Positions 32,143 through 40,513 of a stretch of 64,000 nt of DNA are shown here, in pieces (the first letter of the stretch is position 1; the number at the start of each line of letters is the position of its first letter). The position numbers and the translations under genes are program-made. Source of the stretch: Bryobacteraceae bacterium (GTDB lineage Bacteria; Acidobacteriota; Terriglobia; Bryobacterales; Bryobacteraceae). Under the pieces are notes generated by a model. That model was given only the letters and a program-made list of their open reading frames with translations. It was not told the origin of the DNA and searched no databases. The stretch lies in assembly GCA_023384675.1 (NCBI GenBank), contig JAHDVK010000011.1, positions 62,001 through 126,000 of the forward strand, read 5' to 3'.

Positions 32143-32688
32143 TCAGCCTCTCTGACCGGTGATCAATTCGCGGATAACCGAGTCCTGCAGCAGAGGCTGA
32201 AAATCGTTGTCCGATCGTGCCAGGCCGCGAGTAGCCGGATCCAGCGAAATCGCCTGCTGCAGATGCGCCACCGCCCCGGGCATGTCGCCCATCAGCCCCG
32301 ACGCCAGCGCAAGCGCGTATCGCACGTGCGCCCCGTCGCCTAACTTCACAGCCTTCTGCAAATGAGGCAGCGCATCGCTGTACTTCTGCAGGTTCATCAG
32401 GCTCACCGCGTAGGTGTAGTAATCCTCCGCGGTCTTCAGGACGACGTCCGCCTTGGCCATCCGCTGCGTACACATCCGGACGTACATCTGCGCCGATTCC
32501 TTCACCGTGATCTCGGGGCCCTGTGCGCACAACTCAAACAGGTGTTGCGCATCTGCGAACTTGCCGCCGTGGAACAGCTTCATCGCCCGTGCAAACAGGT
32601 CCGTATGCTCCTTGCCATTCGTCGGTACGGCCGCGGGGGCCGGGTTGTTCGCGGTTGCTTTCGGCGTTTTCTTCATCGATTCCTGCAA
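32143..32688 (-). CDS. Tetratricopeptide-repeat protein
   Basis: A 181-residue cytoplasmic protein with an Ala/Pro/Asn-rich N-terminus and at least three TPR-like helix pairs: DLFARAMKLFHGGKFADAQHLF (about 30-52), DYYTYAVSLMNLQKYSDALPHL (about 85-108) and a third ending AVAHLQQAISLDP (about 137-150). Such proteins mediate protein contacts. The second in-frame ATG (32676) may be the true start. It is immediately upstream of yvcK. Confidence 0.78.
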   Translation of the reverse strand: MQESMKKTPKATANNPAPAAVPTNGKEHTDLFARAMKLFHGGKFADAQHLFELCAQGPEITVKESAQMYVRMCTQRMAKADVVLKTAEDYYTYAVSLMNLQKYSDALPHLQKAVKLGDGAHVRYALALASGLMGDMPGAVAHLQQAISLDPATRGLARSDNDFQPLLQDSVIRELITGQRG

Positions 32689-32791
32689 TCCCCTACGGGC
32701 CTGACGCCCCGAATCGTAGGCGCATTCTTCAAAGTACTAGCAGAACTATCGCACCCCGCGCAACAGCGGCTAAACCGTTACAATCATCTTC

Positions 32792-33859
32792 GTGACCAGC
32801 GGCTTCTGCACTTCCGATGGCTCCACGCGCTTCACCGCGCGCCACCAGGCGCTCGCAGGCCGGGAATTTTACCGCCGGACTCCCGCCGGTTTGCTCTCTT
32901 CCATCGGTCTTGGCACCTACCTCGGTAAACCGGACGAAGCCGCCAGCGCGCGTTACGTGGAGGCCATCCTCGCCGCGCTCAACGGCGGCATCAACGTCTT
33001 CGACACCGCCATCAACTACCGTTACACCCGCTCCGAGCAAGACCTCGGCGAAGCTCTCCGGCGAGCCTTCCAGGAAGGCCTCGCCGCTCGCGACGAAGTC
33101 CTCGTCTGCACCAAAGCCGGTTTCCTCACCGCCGGCGCCGTCCCCTCCAACCTCCATCCCTCCCATATCGTGGCGGACTCCCATTGCATCGAGCCCGAAT
33201 TCCTCAGCGACCAGGCTGCCCGTTCCCGCGCCAACCTCCGCCTCGATACCATCGACGTCCTCTACCTCCACAACCCCGAAACTCAGCTCCGCTCCATTCC
33301 CCTCGCCAAGTTCGAGGACCGGATCGCCCACGCCTTCGAGCGCCTCGAAAAGCTTTGTACCGCGGGCCACATTCGCCACTACGGCGTCGCCACCTGGAAC
33401 GCCTTCCGCCTGAAGCCCGGCCAGGACGAACGCCTCTCGCTCCCCCGTCTCATCGAACTCGCGCGCAACACCGCTGGCGAAGACCACCACTTCCGCTTCA
33501 TCCAGCTCCCGCTCAACCTCGCCATGCCCGAGGCCTTCACATACCCTCATGCCCTGCTCGACGGCGAGGGAATTAATGTGCTCGAAGTCGCCGCCCGCTC
33601 CGGCATCACCGTTGTCGCCAGCGCCTCCCTGAACCAGGCCAGACTCGTCAACGGCCTTCCGGCTCGCCTCCGCTCCCGGTGGTCCGCCCCGCAAACCGAC
33701 GCCGAGTTCGCGCTGCAATTCGCCCGCTCCGCCCCCGGCGTCACCACCGCTCTCGCCGGCATGGGCCAGACCGCGCATGTCCGCGAAAACCTCGCCGTAG
33801 GAGCCTATCCGCCCGCGCCCGCCAGCGACTGGCTCAGCATCTTTCAACGGGAGCAGTAA
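32792..33859 (+). CDS. Aldo/keto reductase
   Basis: A 355-residue TIM-barrel oxidoreductase. The catalytic Asp is in GGINVFDTAINYRYTRSE, the Tyr in the same segment, the Lys in VLVCTKAGFL, and the His in LYLHNPETQL. YGVATWNAFRLKPG and the C-terminal FARSAPGVTTALAGMGQ are the NADP-binding strands. The barrel has an insertion of about 25 residues after the catalytic Lys (FLTAGAVPSNLHPSHIVADS region) seen in some bacterial members. The start is GTG 32792. The UvrC-like gene follows six bases after its stop, so the two are probably co-transcribed. Substrate unknown. Confidence 0.88.
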   Translation: MTSGFCTSDGSTRFTARHQALAGREFYRRTPAGLLSSIGLGTYLGKPDEAASARYVEAILAALNGGINVFDTAINYRYTRSEQDLGEALRRAFQEGLAARDEVLVCTKAGFLTAGAVPSNLHPSHIVADSHCIEPEFLSDQAARSRANLRLDTIDVLYLHNPETQLRSIPLAKFEDRIAHAFERLEKLCTAGHIRHYGVATWNAFRLKPGQDERLSLPRLIELARNTAGEDHHFRFIQLPLNLAMPEAFTYPHALLDGEGINVLEVAARSGITVVASASLNQARLVNGLPARLRSRWSAPQTDAEFALQFARSAPGVTTALAGMGQTAHVRENLAVGAYPPAPASDWLSIFQREQ

Positions 33860-33865
33860 TCCGGC

Positions 33866-34972
33866 GTGCATCCGGCCGTCCTTGAACCCCCGTTTCATCT
33901 GGACGAAGTCCCCGATATCCCTGCCATTTATGTCATCCACGCCGGCGGCGCCCGCCCCCTGCTCGGTCGCACCGCTCGCCTCCGCCGCCGCTTGAATCGC
34001 ATCCTCGCTCAACCCTCCGCTCCCTCTCGCTTCCTCAACCTCCACCTTCTCGCCTCCCGTGTCGAATACACCCTCACGTCCTCCCGCCTCGCTGCGCACC
34101 TCGCTTTCTATGAAGCCGCCCGCGCGCACTTCCCCGAGGACTACTCCAGACTCATCCGATTGCGCCTCCCGCCGTACGTCAGACTTCTCCTGGCCAACCC
34201 CTACCCTCGCACGCAGGTCACCTCCCGGCTCTCCGCGTCTCAGAGTCTTCACTTCGGACCATTCCGCACTCGCGCCGCCGCCGAACGATTCGAAGCCGAA
34301 ATGCTCGACTTGTTCCAGGTCCGCCGCTGCCAGGAGGATCTCGACGTCTCGCCCGATCATCCCGGCTGCATTTACGGCGAAATGGGCCGCTGTCTGCGCC
34401 CTTGCCAGGAAGTCGTTTCCGCCGCCGAATACCAGAGCGAAGTCCTCCGTCTCGAAAACTTTCTTCGGTCCTCCGGTCACACCCTGCTCGCCTCCGTTCG
34501 CGCCGCGCGCGAACGTTCCGCCGCCAGCCTCGATTTCGAGGAAGCGCATCGCCAGCATCTTCAGGTCCAGCGCATCGAGCAAGTCCTCAAACTCCGTGAT
34601 GATCTCGTCACGGACGCCGCCCGCCTTTCGGGCGTCGCGGTCACGCCGGGCGCCGTTCCGGGCCATGTCGAACTCCGTTTCATGCTCGACGGCGGCTGGC
34701 TGCCCGCCATCAGCTTCAAGGTAGCTCCCGATTCCACGGGTGCCATGATTCCCATGGACCAGCGCCTCCGCGCACTCGCCGAGACCCTTTCCGCCGCCCG
34801 CCCCGCCACGCGCGAACGCACTGAACACCTCGCGCTGCTCGCCCGCTGGTACTACTCTTCGTGGCGCGATGGCGAATGGCTCCCTTTCGATTCCCTCGCC
34901 GCCTTGCCTTACCGCCGTCTCGTCCGCGCCATCTCCCGCATCGCCTCCGGGATTCAGGCCACCCTATTCTGA
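33866..34972 (+). CDS. UvrC-like protein: degenerate GIY-YIG domain plus Cys-rich and UVR regions, no C-terminal nuclease
   Basis: A 368-residue protein resembling the N-terminal half of UvrC. Residues about 18-95 match a GIY-YIG nuclease: PAIYVIHAG stands for the GIY strand and PLLGRTARLRRRLNRIL for the YIG strand plus catalytic Arg, with Glu in AFYEAARAHFP. The second Tyr is lost (LLG). Residues about 135-185 match the UvrC Cys-rich region (FQVRRCQEDLDV, GCIYGEMGRCLRPC), and 210-245 the UVR helix pair. The UvrC endonuclease and helix-hairpin-helix parts are missing, as in E. coli Cho, which is shorter. It may be a nuclease for repair or a binding remnant. GTG 33866 is the likely start. Confidence 0.75.
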   Translation: MHPAVLEPPFHLDEVPDIPAIYVIHAGGARPLLGRTARLRRRLNRILAQPSAPSRFLNLHLLASRVEYTLTSSRLAAHLAFYEAARAHFPEDYSRLIRLRLPPYVRLLLANPYPRTQVTSRLSASQSLHFGPFRTRAAAERFEAEMLDLFQVRRCQEDLDVSPDHPGCIYGEMGRCLRPCQEVVSAAEYQSEVLRLENFLRSSGHTLLASVRAARERSAASLDFEEAHRQHLQVQRIEQVLKLRDDLVTDAARLSGVAVTPGAVPGHVELRFMLDGGWLPAISFKVAPDSTGAMIPMDQRLRALAETLSAARPATRERTEHLALLARWYYSSWRDGEWLPFDSLAALPYRRLVRAISRIASGIQATLF

Positions 34973-35083
34973 CCGCCGGGATTGCTACTTTAGTGGGAAC
35001 GCTTCTGCGCGCCGGATTCGTGAAGCGTGTTTCCGGAAATTGTCCGATGCCGCCCGGCATAATGGTTGTGGAGATCACTCATC

Positions 35084-35560
35084 GTGGGACCTAAGCCTTC
35101 CGCCAAGGAGCCTCGCCTCAACGTCACTTTGCTCCTCGCCACCAGCCTCGCCCTGCTCCTCATCGGCGGCGCTGTTGCGTTTCTCGTCATCCGCTCCGGC
35201 GGTGACGAGGACCTCGGCTCGCTAACCGCAGAAGCCGAGGCCTACATGCCTCAACTCCAGCTCACCGAGGTCAACATGGAAGCTGCCGACAGCTTCATGC
35301 AGACCACGCTCGTCGAAATCACCGGCCGCATCACCAACATCGGCGACCGCGCCGTCCGCCTCGTCGAAGTCAACTGCATCTTCACCGATCCCTACGGTCA
35401 GCGTCTGCACCGTGAACGCGTCCAGCTTGTCCGCCCCCGTGGCGCGCCCCTTAACCCTGGCGACTCGCGCACCTTCCGTCTGCCCTTCGACAACCTCCCC
35501 GAGGGCTGGAATCAGGCCCTCCCCTACTTCGCCATCGCCCGCATTGAGTTCGCCCAATAG
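35084..35560 (+). CDS. Single-pass membrane protein with an extracytoplasmic beta domain, unknown function
   Basis: About 158 residues: a short basic cytoplasmic end, one membrane segment (NVTLLLATSLALLLIGGAVA region, about 14-37) and an outside domain (about 55-158). The outside domain has the pattern of FxLYD/DUF2393-like beta-sandwiches: VEITGRITNIGDRAVRLVEV followed by FTDPYGQ and PLNPGDSRTFRLPFDNLP. GTG 35084 is chosen because GGAG lies ten bases upstream; TTG 35066 is in frame. Four bases separate its stop from the receiver-fusion gene. Confidence 0.72.
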   Translation: MGPKPSAKEPRLNVTLLLATSLALLLIGGAVAFLVIRSGGDEDLGSLTAEAEAYMPQLQLTEVNMEAADSFMQTTLVEITGRITNIGDRAVRLVEVNCIFTDPYGQRLHRERVQLVRPRGAPLNPGDSRTFRLPFDNLPEGWNQALPYFAIARIEFAQ

Positions 35561-35563
35561 GAA

Positions 35564-37207
35564 ATGGCTCACCTTCTGCTCATTGACGACGACCCCGTCC
35601 AACTGGACATCCGCCGCCGTCTGCTTGAGCGCTCAGGTCATTCCATTGCCACCGCCGCTACTCCAGCCGAAGCCCTGGCCGCTCTCGCCGCCCGCGCGCC
35701 CGCCTGCGTGTTGATGGACCTCCGTCTCCCCGCCGCGGCCGACGGCCGCGCACTGCTTCGCGATCTGAAACGCCTCGCCCCGGACGTCCCGGTCATCGTG
35801 CTCACCGGCATGCCTCAGGACCTGGAATCCACCCCAGAACGCGCCCTTGCCAGCGCCCTGCTCCGCAAGCCGGTCCGCTCCGAATCCCTGGCCGCCGTCA
35901 TCGGCAGGCTCGCGATCTCCGCATTCCTGGCCCTCTTCTGCTCTTCACCCGCCTTTGCGCAGATCCGGGATTTCAGTTTTGCGGTCAAAAATCCACGCTC
36001 GGAACTCATCGCCGACCTCGACCTGTCCTCGCCAGGCGCCGACTGGTCCCGCCAGGGCGCAGAAGCCGCAAGCGCCCGCCTCACCATCGCCGGCCTCCCT
36101 CCACAACACATCGTCGTTTACGGAGGTCCGCGACGTCACACCTACTCGGTCTTCCTTGGCCGATTGCCCGCGGGCTCTCACACCCTCCGCATCTCCCGCG
36201 ATTCCAAGCTCTCCGCCGCAAACGCCCGCCTTGAGATCCACGACGCCCGCGTCCGGGAGGTCCCGCCCGGAGATCCCGCGTACGAAATCGTCGCCCACGC
36301 CCCCATCCTCTACCCGCGCGCGGACACCATCGGCCGCTTCTCCGATATTCCCCTGCTGACCTACGCCACCCGCGCCAACGAGCGGGGGCAGCGCCGGCTC
36401 GAATACACGGTGATCTTCTCGAACGAAGACGGCGGTACTTCCACCCGCAGCCTGATGGCCCGATGGGGCCGGCCTACGGATATCGAGTACGTGTACCGCG
36501 TCTGGCTCGATGCCCGCGGAGCCATCAGCCGCACCCAAATCCAAACCCGCGGCCACAAAGATGTTCCCTATGATGGCCGCCGCGAGGCGTTCCACCCTGT
36601 CCTCGAAACCGTCACGAACAACAACATGGTCGAGGCCGCTCGCGGCCAGTCTCTGCTCCGCCACCAGCCCGCCCCCGTCGAGGTCGACCTCTCCCACGGA
36701 TCGCGTGAACTGGTCATGGACCAATTCCCCCTCACCTATGCCGTCGCCGCCAAGGAGTTGATCCGGGAAGGAAAGCTCCGCGAGCCAGGTTCTCCAAGCG
36801 ACGAGAACATCTCCGACCCTCGCCACTACTTGACGATCGAGCTCAAACTGAACCTGAAACACGGGGCGCTCCAGGTCTTCGTCGGCCGGCGCAACACGAA
36901 TCAGTGGGCGGGGTCCGCCGCCGGCCGGGCCGAGGATTTCATCACTCGCTCCGGTTGGGTCCGGACTGCTGTCGAACTGCCGCCCAACACCGCACCCGAC
37001 GAAATCACCGCGCTCGCCCTACAATGCATGGTGAACCGCGACCCCCGCAAGAAGGGTGAACCGAATACGGGAGCCTGCCAGGTGGAGGCCATTGGCCAGG
37101 TCTTCTTCCTCGGAAACGATTATATGCCCCGCTCGCCGCTGCGATTCAGCGATGCGCCCGCGGTCATCGAAAGCGGCGCTATCGCCGTCTTCCGGCGCCA
37201 GCCCTGA
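35564..37207 (+). CDS. Response-regulator receiver domain fused in frame to a secreted-type domain
   Basis: A 547-residue protein in two unlike parts. Residues 1-113 are a complete receiver domain: acidic pair in LLIDDDP (8-10), phosphoacceptor Asp52 in VLMDLRLP, Thr81 in VIVLTG, Lys102 in LLRKPV. Residues 115-132 read as a signal peptide or anchor (R-LAISAFLALFCSSPAFA, then Q). Residues 133-547 are a beta-rich domain I do not recognise, with YGGPRRHTYSVFLGRLPAG and LTIELKLNLKHGALQVFVG. No ATG, GTG or TTG falls at the joint, so two separate genes are unlikely. Topologically the receiver would be cytoplasmic and the rest outside. The stop overlaps the next start by one base. Confidence 0.75.
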   Translation: MAHLLLIDDDPVQLDIRRRLLERSGHSIATAATPAEALAALAARAPACVLMDLRLPAAADGRALLRDLKRLAPDVPVIVLTGMPQDLESTPERALASALLRKPVRSESLAAVIGRLAISAFLALFCSSPAFAQIRDFSFAVKNPRSELIADLDLSSPGADWSRQGAEAASARLTIAGLPPQHIVVYGGPRRHTYSVFLGRLPAGSHTLRISRDSKLSAANARLEIHDARVREVPPGDPAYEIVAHAPILYPRADTIGRFSDIPLLTYATRANERGQRRLEYTVIFSNEDGGTSTRSLMARWGRPTDIEYVYRVWLDARGAISRTQIQTRGHKDVPYDGRREAFHPVLETVTNNNMVEAARGQSLLRHQPAPVEVDLSHGSRELVMDQFPLTYAVAAKELIREGKLREPGSPSDENISDPRHYLTIELKLNLKHGALQVFVGRRNTNQWAGSAAGRAEDFITRSGWVRTAVELPPNTAPDEITALALQCMVNRDPRKKGEPNTGACQVEAIGQVFFLGNDYMPRSPLRFSDAPAVIESGAIAVFRRQP

Positions 37208-37500
37208 TGAACCCCGCCGAAGAACTCCGCCGCCGCCTCGCGACAGGCGGCAGTCTCATCCTGAGCCTCAAGATCACACCCAAATCCCCGCGTACCGCCT
37301 GGGCCGGTGTGCTTGACGACGGCGTAATCAAAATCCGGGTCGCCGCCCCGCCGGAGAAAGGCAAGGCCAACGCCGAACTCATCCGCTTCCTCGCGCACGA
37401 ACTCGGTCTTCAGGCCTCGCGAATTGAAATCATCAGTGGTGCGGCCTCGACTCGGAAACTGGTCCGGTTGTCTTCGGAGCGGGCATCACCCGCTGCATAA
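37207..37500 (+). CDS. DUF167 (YggU-family) protein
   Basis: A 97-residue protein with the DUF167 signature: SLKITPKSPRTAWAGV, IKIRVAAPPEKGKANAELI, and ISGAASTRKLVRL at the end. Function is unknown; the fold is small alpha/beta. The ATG shares a base with the preceding stop. Its last 68 bases overlap the convergent gene on the other strand. Confidence 0.88.
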   Translation: MNPAEELRRRLATGGSLILSLKITPKSPRTAWAGVLDDGVIKIRVAAPPEKGKANAELIRFLAHELGLQASRIEIISGAASTRKLVRLSSERASPAA

Positions 37501-37855
37501 CCCACTCGGCTGCCGCCGGTGGGTCGCCCACCGGCGTCCGCGCCGTGCCTTGGATCAGGTTTCCCGACACCCGTCCCATCATCTCGTACACCATGGTCCC
37601 GCCCTCACTCCGCGTGCGCCTCAACACAAATCTCAACTCGTTGCCCGTGATCGTCCCGTCCTCGATCTCCAGCCGCCGCGACTCACTGAAATGAAACGTC
37701 CCCATGAGCTTCGAACCCTCAGTCCGCAACTCGACCCGCGCCGTCATCTCGCCCATCGGGCTGGCCATCTTCCAGTTCCATTCCCCGTCCACCCGGGCCG
37801 TCTGGCCCGCCAGCCCGCCGCTCAGAACCGCCAGCAGTGTCGCTGCCCTCCACAT
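37433..37855 (-). CDS. Small secreted beta-rich protein, unknown function
   Basis: A 140-residue protein with a signal peptide (about 1-18, GGLAGQ) and a compact beta domain: DGEWNWKMASPMGEMTARVEL, GSKLMGTFHF, ITGNELRFVLRR, GTMVYEMMGRVSGNLIQGTA. The alternating strands and turns look like the lipocalin-like domains often seen in acidobacterial secreted proteins. It overlaps the DUF167 gene at its 3' end by 68 bases. Confidence 0.68.
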   Translation of the reverse strand: MWRAATLLAVLSGGLAGQTARVDGEWNWKMASPMGEMTARVELRTEGSKLMGTFHFSESRRLEIEDGTITGNELRFVLRRTRSEGGTMVYEMMGRVSGNLIQGTARTPVGDPPAAAEWVMQRVMPAPKTTGPVSESRPHH

Positions 37856-37893
37856 GCCCGCAGAATATCAACCGCGCACCCCGGCGGCAAGGC

Positions 37894-38742
37894 TCAGCAC
37901 GGATAGCATCCGAACACCCGCAACATGTCCGCCAGCTCCTCCAGATGTCCCAGCGCCCGCTTCACCCGCTCCTCCTCCAGTCGCCCCAGGAAATCCACAT
38001 AGAACAGGTATTCCCATGGCCGTCCGCGCAATGGCCGGGATTCGATCTTGGTCAGGCTCAAATCCCGGAGTGCGAACGCGCTCAACGCCTTGAACAAGGA
38101 CCCAGGCTGGTTCCGCGTGGTAAAAACCAGCGACGTCTTCCAGCCCTTCTTCGCTGGCCCCACGGCTGGCAGCGGCTTCTCGCCTGCCCGCCGCAGCAGA
38201 AAGAACCGCGTATGGTTCTCCCGGTCGTCCTCTATTGATTTCTTCAAGATCCGGGCGCCGTAGATCCCTGCTGACACGGCTGAGGCGATCGCCGCCGCAT
38301 CCTTCAGCCCCTCCTCCATCACCATCTTCACGCTGCCCGCCGTGTCATAGAAAGGCGTCCGCTCCAGTTGGGGATTCGCCGCCAGAAAATGGAGGCACTG
38401 GTTCAACGCCACCGGATGCGAGAATACCCGCCGCAGATCCTTGAACATCACCCCCGGAGCTGCGATCAGGTTGTGGATGATCCGCACGTTTGTCTCGCCC
38501 GTGATGTGATGGTCGAAGTTCAACAGATGGTCATAGTTCTCATGGACTGAGCCGTGTAACGTGTTCTCGATCGGTATCACGGCCGCGGCCGCTTCGCGGT
38601 CGCGCAGCGCCGCGAACACATCCTCAAACCGCGGACATGGCAGTATCTCCGCTTCTTCGCCCACCAGCCGCATCACCGCTTCATGGCTGAACGCGCCAGG
38701 CTCGCCCTGGAACGCGGCCCTTACCCCGCCCTTGCGCCGCAT
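37894..38742 (-). CDS. pheA: Prephenate dehydratase
   Basis: Converts prephenate to phenylpyruvate for phenylalanine synthesis. The 282-residue protein has the dehydratase domain (about 8-185; AAFQGEPGAFSHEA, AVIPIENTLHGSVHENYD, SHPVALNQC, YDTAGSVKMV, ENHTRFFLL with the catalytic Thr-Arg-Phe) and an ACT domain (about 198-275; GSLFKALSAFALRDLSLTKIESRPLRG), so feedback by phenylalanine is expected. No chorismate mutase domain is attached. ATG 38742 follows GGAGG by nine bases. It is divergent from the XRE-type regulator, with a palindrome between. Confidence 0.95.
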   Translation of the reverse strand: MRRKGGVRAAFQGEPGAFSHEAVMRLVGEEAEILPCPRFEDVFAALRDREAAAAVIPIENTLHGSVHENYDHLLNFDHHITGETNVRIIHNLIAAPGVMFKDLRRVFSHPVALNQCLHFLAANPQLERTPFYDTAGSVKMVMEEGLKDAAAIASAVSAGIYGARILKKSIEDDRENHTRFFLLRRAGEKPLPAVGPAKKGWKTSLVFTTRNQPGSLFKALSAFALRDLSLTKIESRPLRGRPWEYLFYVDFLGRLEEERVKRALGHLEELADMLRVFGCYPC

Positions 38743-38791
38743 CAATCCGCACCTCCGTCTGGGATGGTAATTTTTGCAAACCCACCTTGAG

Positions 38792-38813
38792 TTTGTTCCG
38801 AATTCAGAACAAA
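38792..38813. promoter_or_regulatory. 22-bp palindrome between pheA and the XRE-type gene
   Basis: TTTGTTC at 38792-38798 is mirrored by GAACAAA at 38807-38813, and the centre GAATTC is itself palindromic; only one base pair of the 22-bp dyad mismatches. It lies midway between two divergent starts, the place for an operator, and the regulator next door is the obvious candidate to bind it. Confidence 0.55.
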
Positions 38814-38875
38814 ATTGATTCTAGGAGACATAACCGACGTTACACGCCCCGCGCGGGCTGCGCTGAGATCATATC

Positions 38876-39667
38876 ATGGAAGTTGCCGGACTCAAGCTGA
38901 AACGCGCCCGCGAACGGATGGGCCTCCGTTACCGTGATGTTGAGGAGTTCAGCCAGCGCCTCGCCGACCGGCGCAAGAACAGCGAACTCTCCATCGCCAT
39001 CAGCCGGCTCTCCGACATCGAGAACCGGGGCGTCGTTCCCACGATCTACAAGCTCTACTCGCTCTGCGCTATCTACCGGCTCGATTTCTCCGAAGCGCTC
39101 CGCTGGTATGGTGTGGACCTGCCCGGCCTGCCCGCCGACGCCGTCTTCCTCCAGCCCGAGCGCACCCACCTCGTCGGGTTCTCCGCCGAATCCACGGGCG
39201 TTGGCGGTCAGGTGCAGGTGCCTCTCTCGCTCGATCCGGGACTCGACCTCAGCCGCACCACCTTCCTCAGCCGCTACATCCAGAGTTGGGGCGTGCTGCC
39301 CCTCATGCTGGTGGGCGGATTCGATCTCCGCAACCACCGTTACGGCTTCCTCGGCCTCGATGACTGGTTCATGTATCCGCTGCTGTCTCCGGGGTGCCTC
39401 GTCTTAATCGACGAAACCCGCCGCAAGATCGAGCGCTCCGGCTGGACCAACGAACACGACCGCCCCATCTACTTTCTCGAGCACCGCGACGGCTGGCTTT
39501 GCGGCTGGGCGGCGATGTCGGGCGACACCCTTGTCGCCCTGCCTCATCCGGCCTCCGAACAGGAACCCCGCCTGTTCCGTTTCCCCGAAGAGGTGGACAT
39601 CGTCGGACGCGTGGCCGGCATCGCCCACCGTCTCGACTTTATGCGGCGTCCCCCCCCGCGCTCTTGA
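38876..39667 (+). CDS. XRE-type helix-turn-helix regulator with a C-terminal S24-like region
   Basis: A 263-residue protein. Residues about 4-80 form an XRE-like helix-turn-helix (LKLKRARERMGLRYRDVEEF, SRLSDIENRGVVPTIYKLYSL). The remaining part (about 130-255) has LDDWFMYPLLSPGCLVLID, IYFLEHRDGWLCGWAAM and VDIVGRVAGI, the strand pattern of the S24/LexA-type sensor or dimer domain, but no clear catalytic Ser-Lys pair, so self-cleavage is doubtful. It is divergent from pheA with a 22-bp palindrome upstream. It ends 28 bases inside the convergent small gene. Confidence 0.75.
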   Translation: MEVAGLKLKRARERMGLRYRDVEEFSQRLADRRKNSELSIAISRLSDIENRGVVPTIYKLYSLCAIYRLDFSEALRWYGVDLPGLPADAVFLQPERTHLVGFSAESTGVGGQVQVPLSLDPGLDLSRTTFLSRYIQSWGVLPLMLVGGFDLRNHRYGFLGLDDWFMYPLLSPGCLVLIDETRRKIERSGWTNEHDRPIYFLEHRDGWLCGWAAMSGDTLVALPHPASEQEPRLFRFPEEVDIVGRVAGIAHRLDFMRRPPPRS

Positions 39668-40067
39668 GCCCCCTCAGCAGGGCCTCGATGTCTCCCAGGA
39701 ACAACTCCCGCTCCGGCGCCCCGGCCGATGCGGGCATCAGATTCTGGTAGTGCGCCAATCGCAGCCAGGTCTCGATCAAAACGTGCCGTTCCACCAGCAA
39801 GCCGCTGAAGAACAGAGCCAGATCCGTCCGCTGGTACTCCAGACTCATTCCAAGCCATTCCTGGAAACAGGCCGCGTGGCTCTCGCGCAGCGCCCGGTCT
39901 GCCTCCACCGCGCCAAAAACCTGAGCTAAACCATGATGCTCATACGTCCCGCTGTTCGGGTTCCTGAGCCGGGACAGGTAGTCCAGACGTCCGAAAACCG
40001 AGGGGATTTGGGTCAGCGTCCTCCGCCATAAATCCTGACTGGGCCGTTGCTTTTGATCCATCCGCAT
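39639..40067 (-). CDS. Conserved-looking small protein, unknown function
   Basis: A 142-residue soluble protein rich in aromatic residues and helices: DLWRRTLTQIPSVFGRLDYLSRLR, HHGLAQVFGAVEADRALRESH, FFSGLLVERHVLIETWLRL. No signal peptide or known motif. The second in-frame ATG (40061) may be the start. The last 29 bases overlap the regulator gene coming from the other side. Confidence 0.65.
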   Translation of the reverse strand: MRMDQKQRPSQDLWRRTLTQIPSVFGRLDYLSRLRNPNSGTYEHHGLAQVFGAVEADRALRESHAACFQEWLGMSLEYQRTDLALFFSGLLVERHVLIETWLRLAHYQNLMPASAGAPERELFLGDIEALLRGLKSAGGDAA

Positions 40068-40315
40068 GCTTTGAATCCATTCAGGACCGGACCTGAATTC
40101 GCCCGTCCTTTCCCAACTATGTCCTAAACCGGAGTCCTCGTCAATTCGGGAATCCGCCTCCGGATTCGTCTCACCCCCGCGAAGCGGCCGAATAACGTTC
40201 TGGGTTCAGAAAATCTCAACGCAAAATCCCCGGATCTCCCCGACTCCGGGTAGTCTTTGTTCGTGGCCTCAGGGCCTCAGCCAAATCCTTAGATCACTGG
40301 AGCATCCCAAACACC

Positions 40316-40477
40316 ATGAAGCGTCTCCTCCTCGCGCTGCTGCTGCTCGTTCCCACCTTCGGCGCCGCTACGCTGCCGAGTCTCGACCAGGCCGCCGACC
40401 CCTGGCCTGACTGCCTGCCCTGCCCGCGTGTCGCCATGCCGGGCGATCTGCCGATTGGCGGTAACGGCGGCGAGTAA
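40316..40477 (+). CDS. Small secreted peptide, 53 residues, with a CLPC motif
   Basis: ATG 40316 to TAA 40477 encodes a signal peptide (KRLLLALLLLVPTFGAA, about residues 2-18) and a 35-residue mature part with DPWPDCLPCPRVAMPGDLP and a glycine-rich end (GGNGGE). The two cysteines are two residues apart. TGGAG lies upstream but rather far (about 15 bases). A near-perfect terminator starts 37 bases after the stop, and 248 bases without a gene precede it, so this is a single-gene transcript. I do not recognise the family; a secreted signal, toxin-like or redox peptide are all possible. Confidence 0.6.
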   Translation: MKRLLLALLLLVPTFGAATLPSLDQAADPWPDCLPCPRVAMPGDLPIGGNGGE

Positions 40478-40513
40478 TCCTCCCTCATCCTCGCGAAGTA
40501 CACAATCGTTCGG

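Noticed and set aside
32729-34828. A 699-codon minus-strand frame opposite the aldo/keto reductase and the UvrC-like gene
   Set aside because: Low-complexity Gly/Ala/Glu-rich translation, and both plus-strand genes carry recognisable motifs.
40229-40250. CCCCGGA...TCCGGG hairpin upstream of the small secreted peptide
   Set aside because: Short stem with a 10-base loop and only a weak T-run. Not enough to call a terminator.
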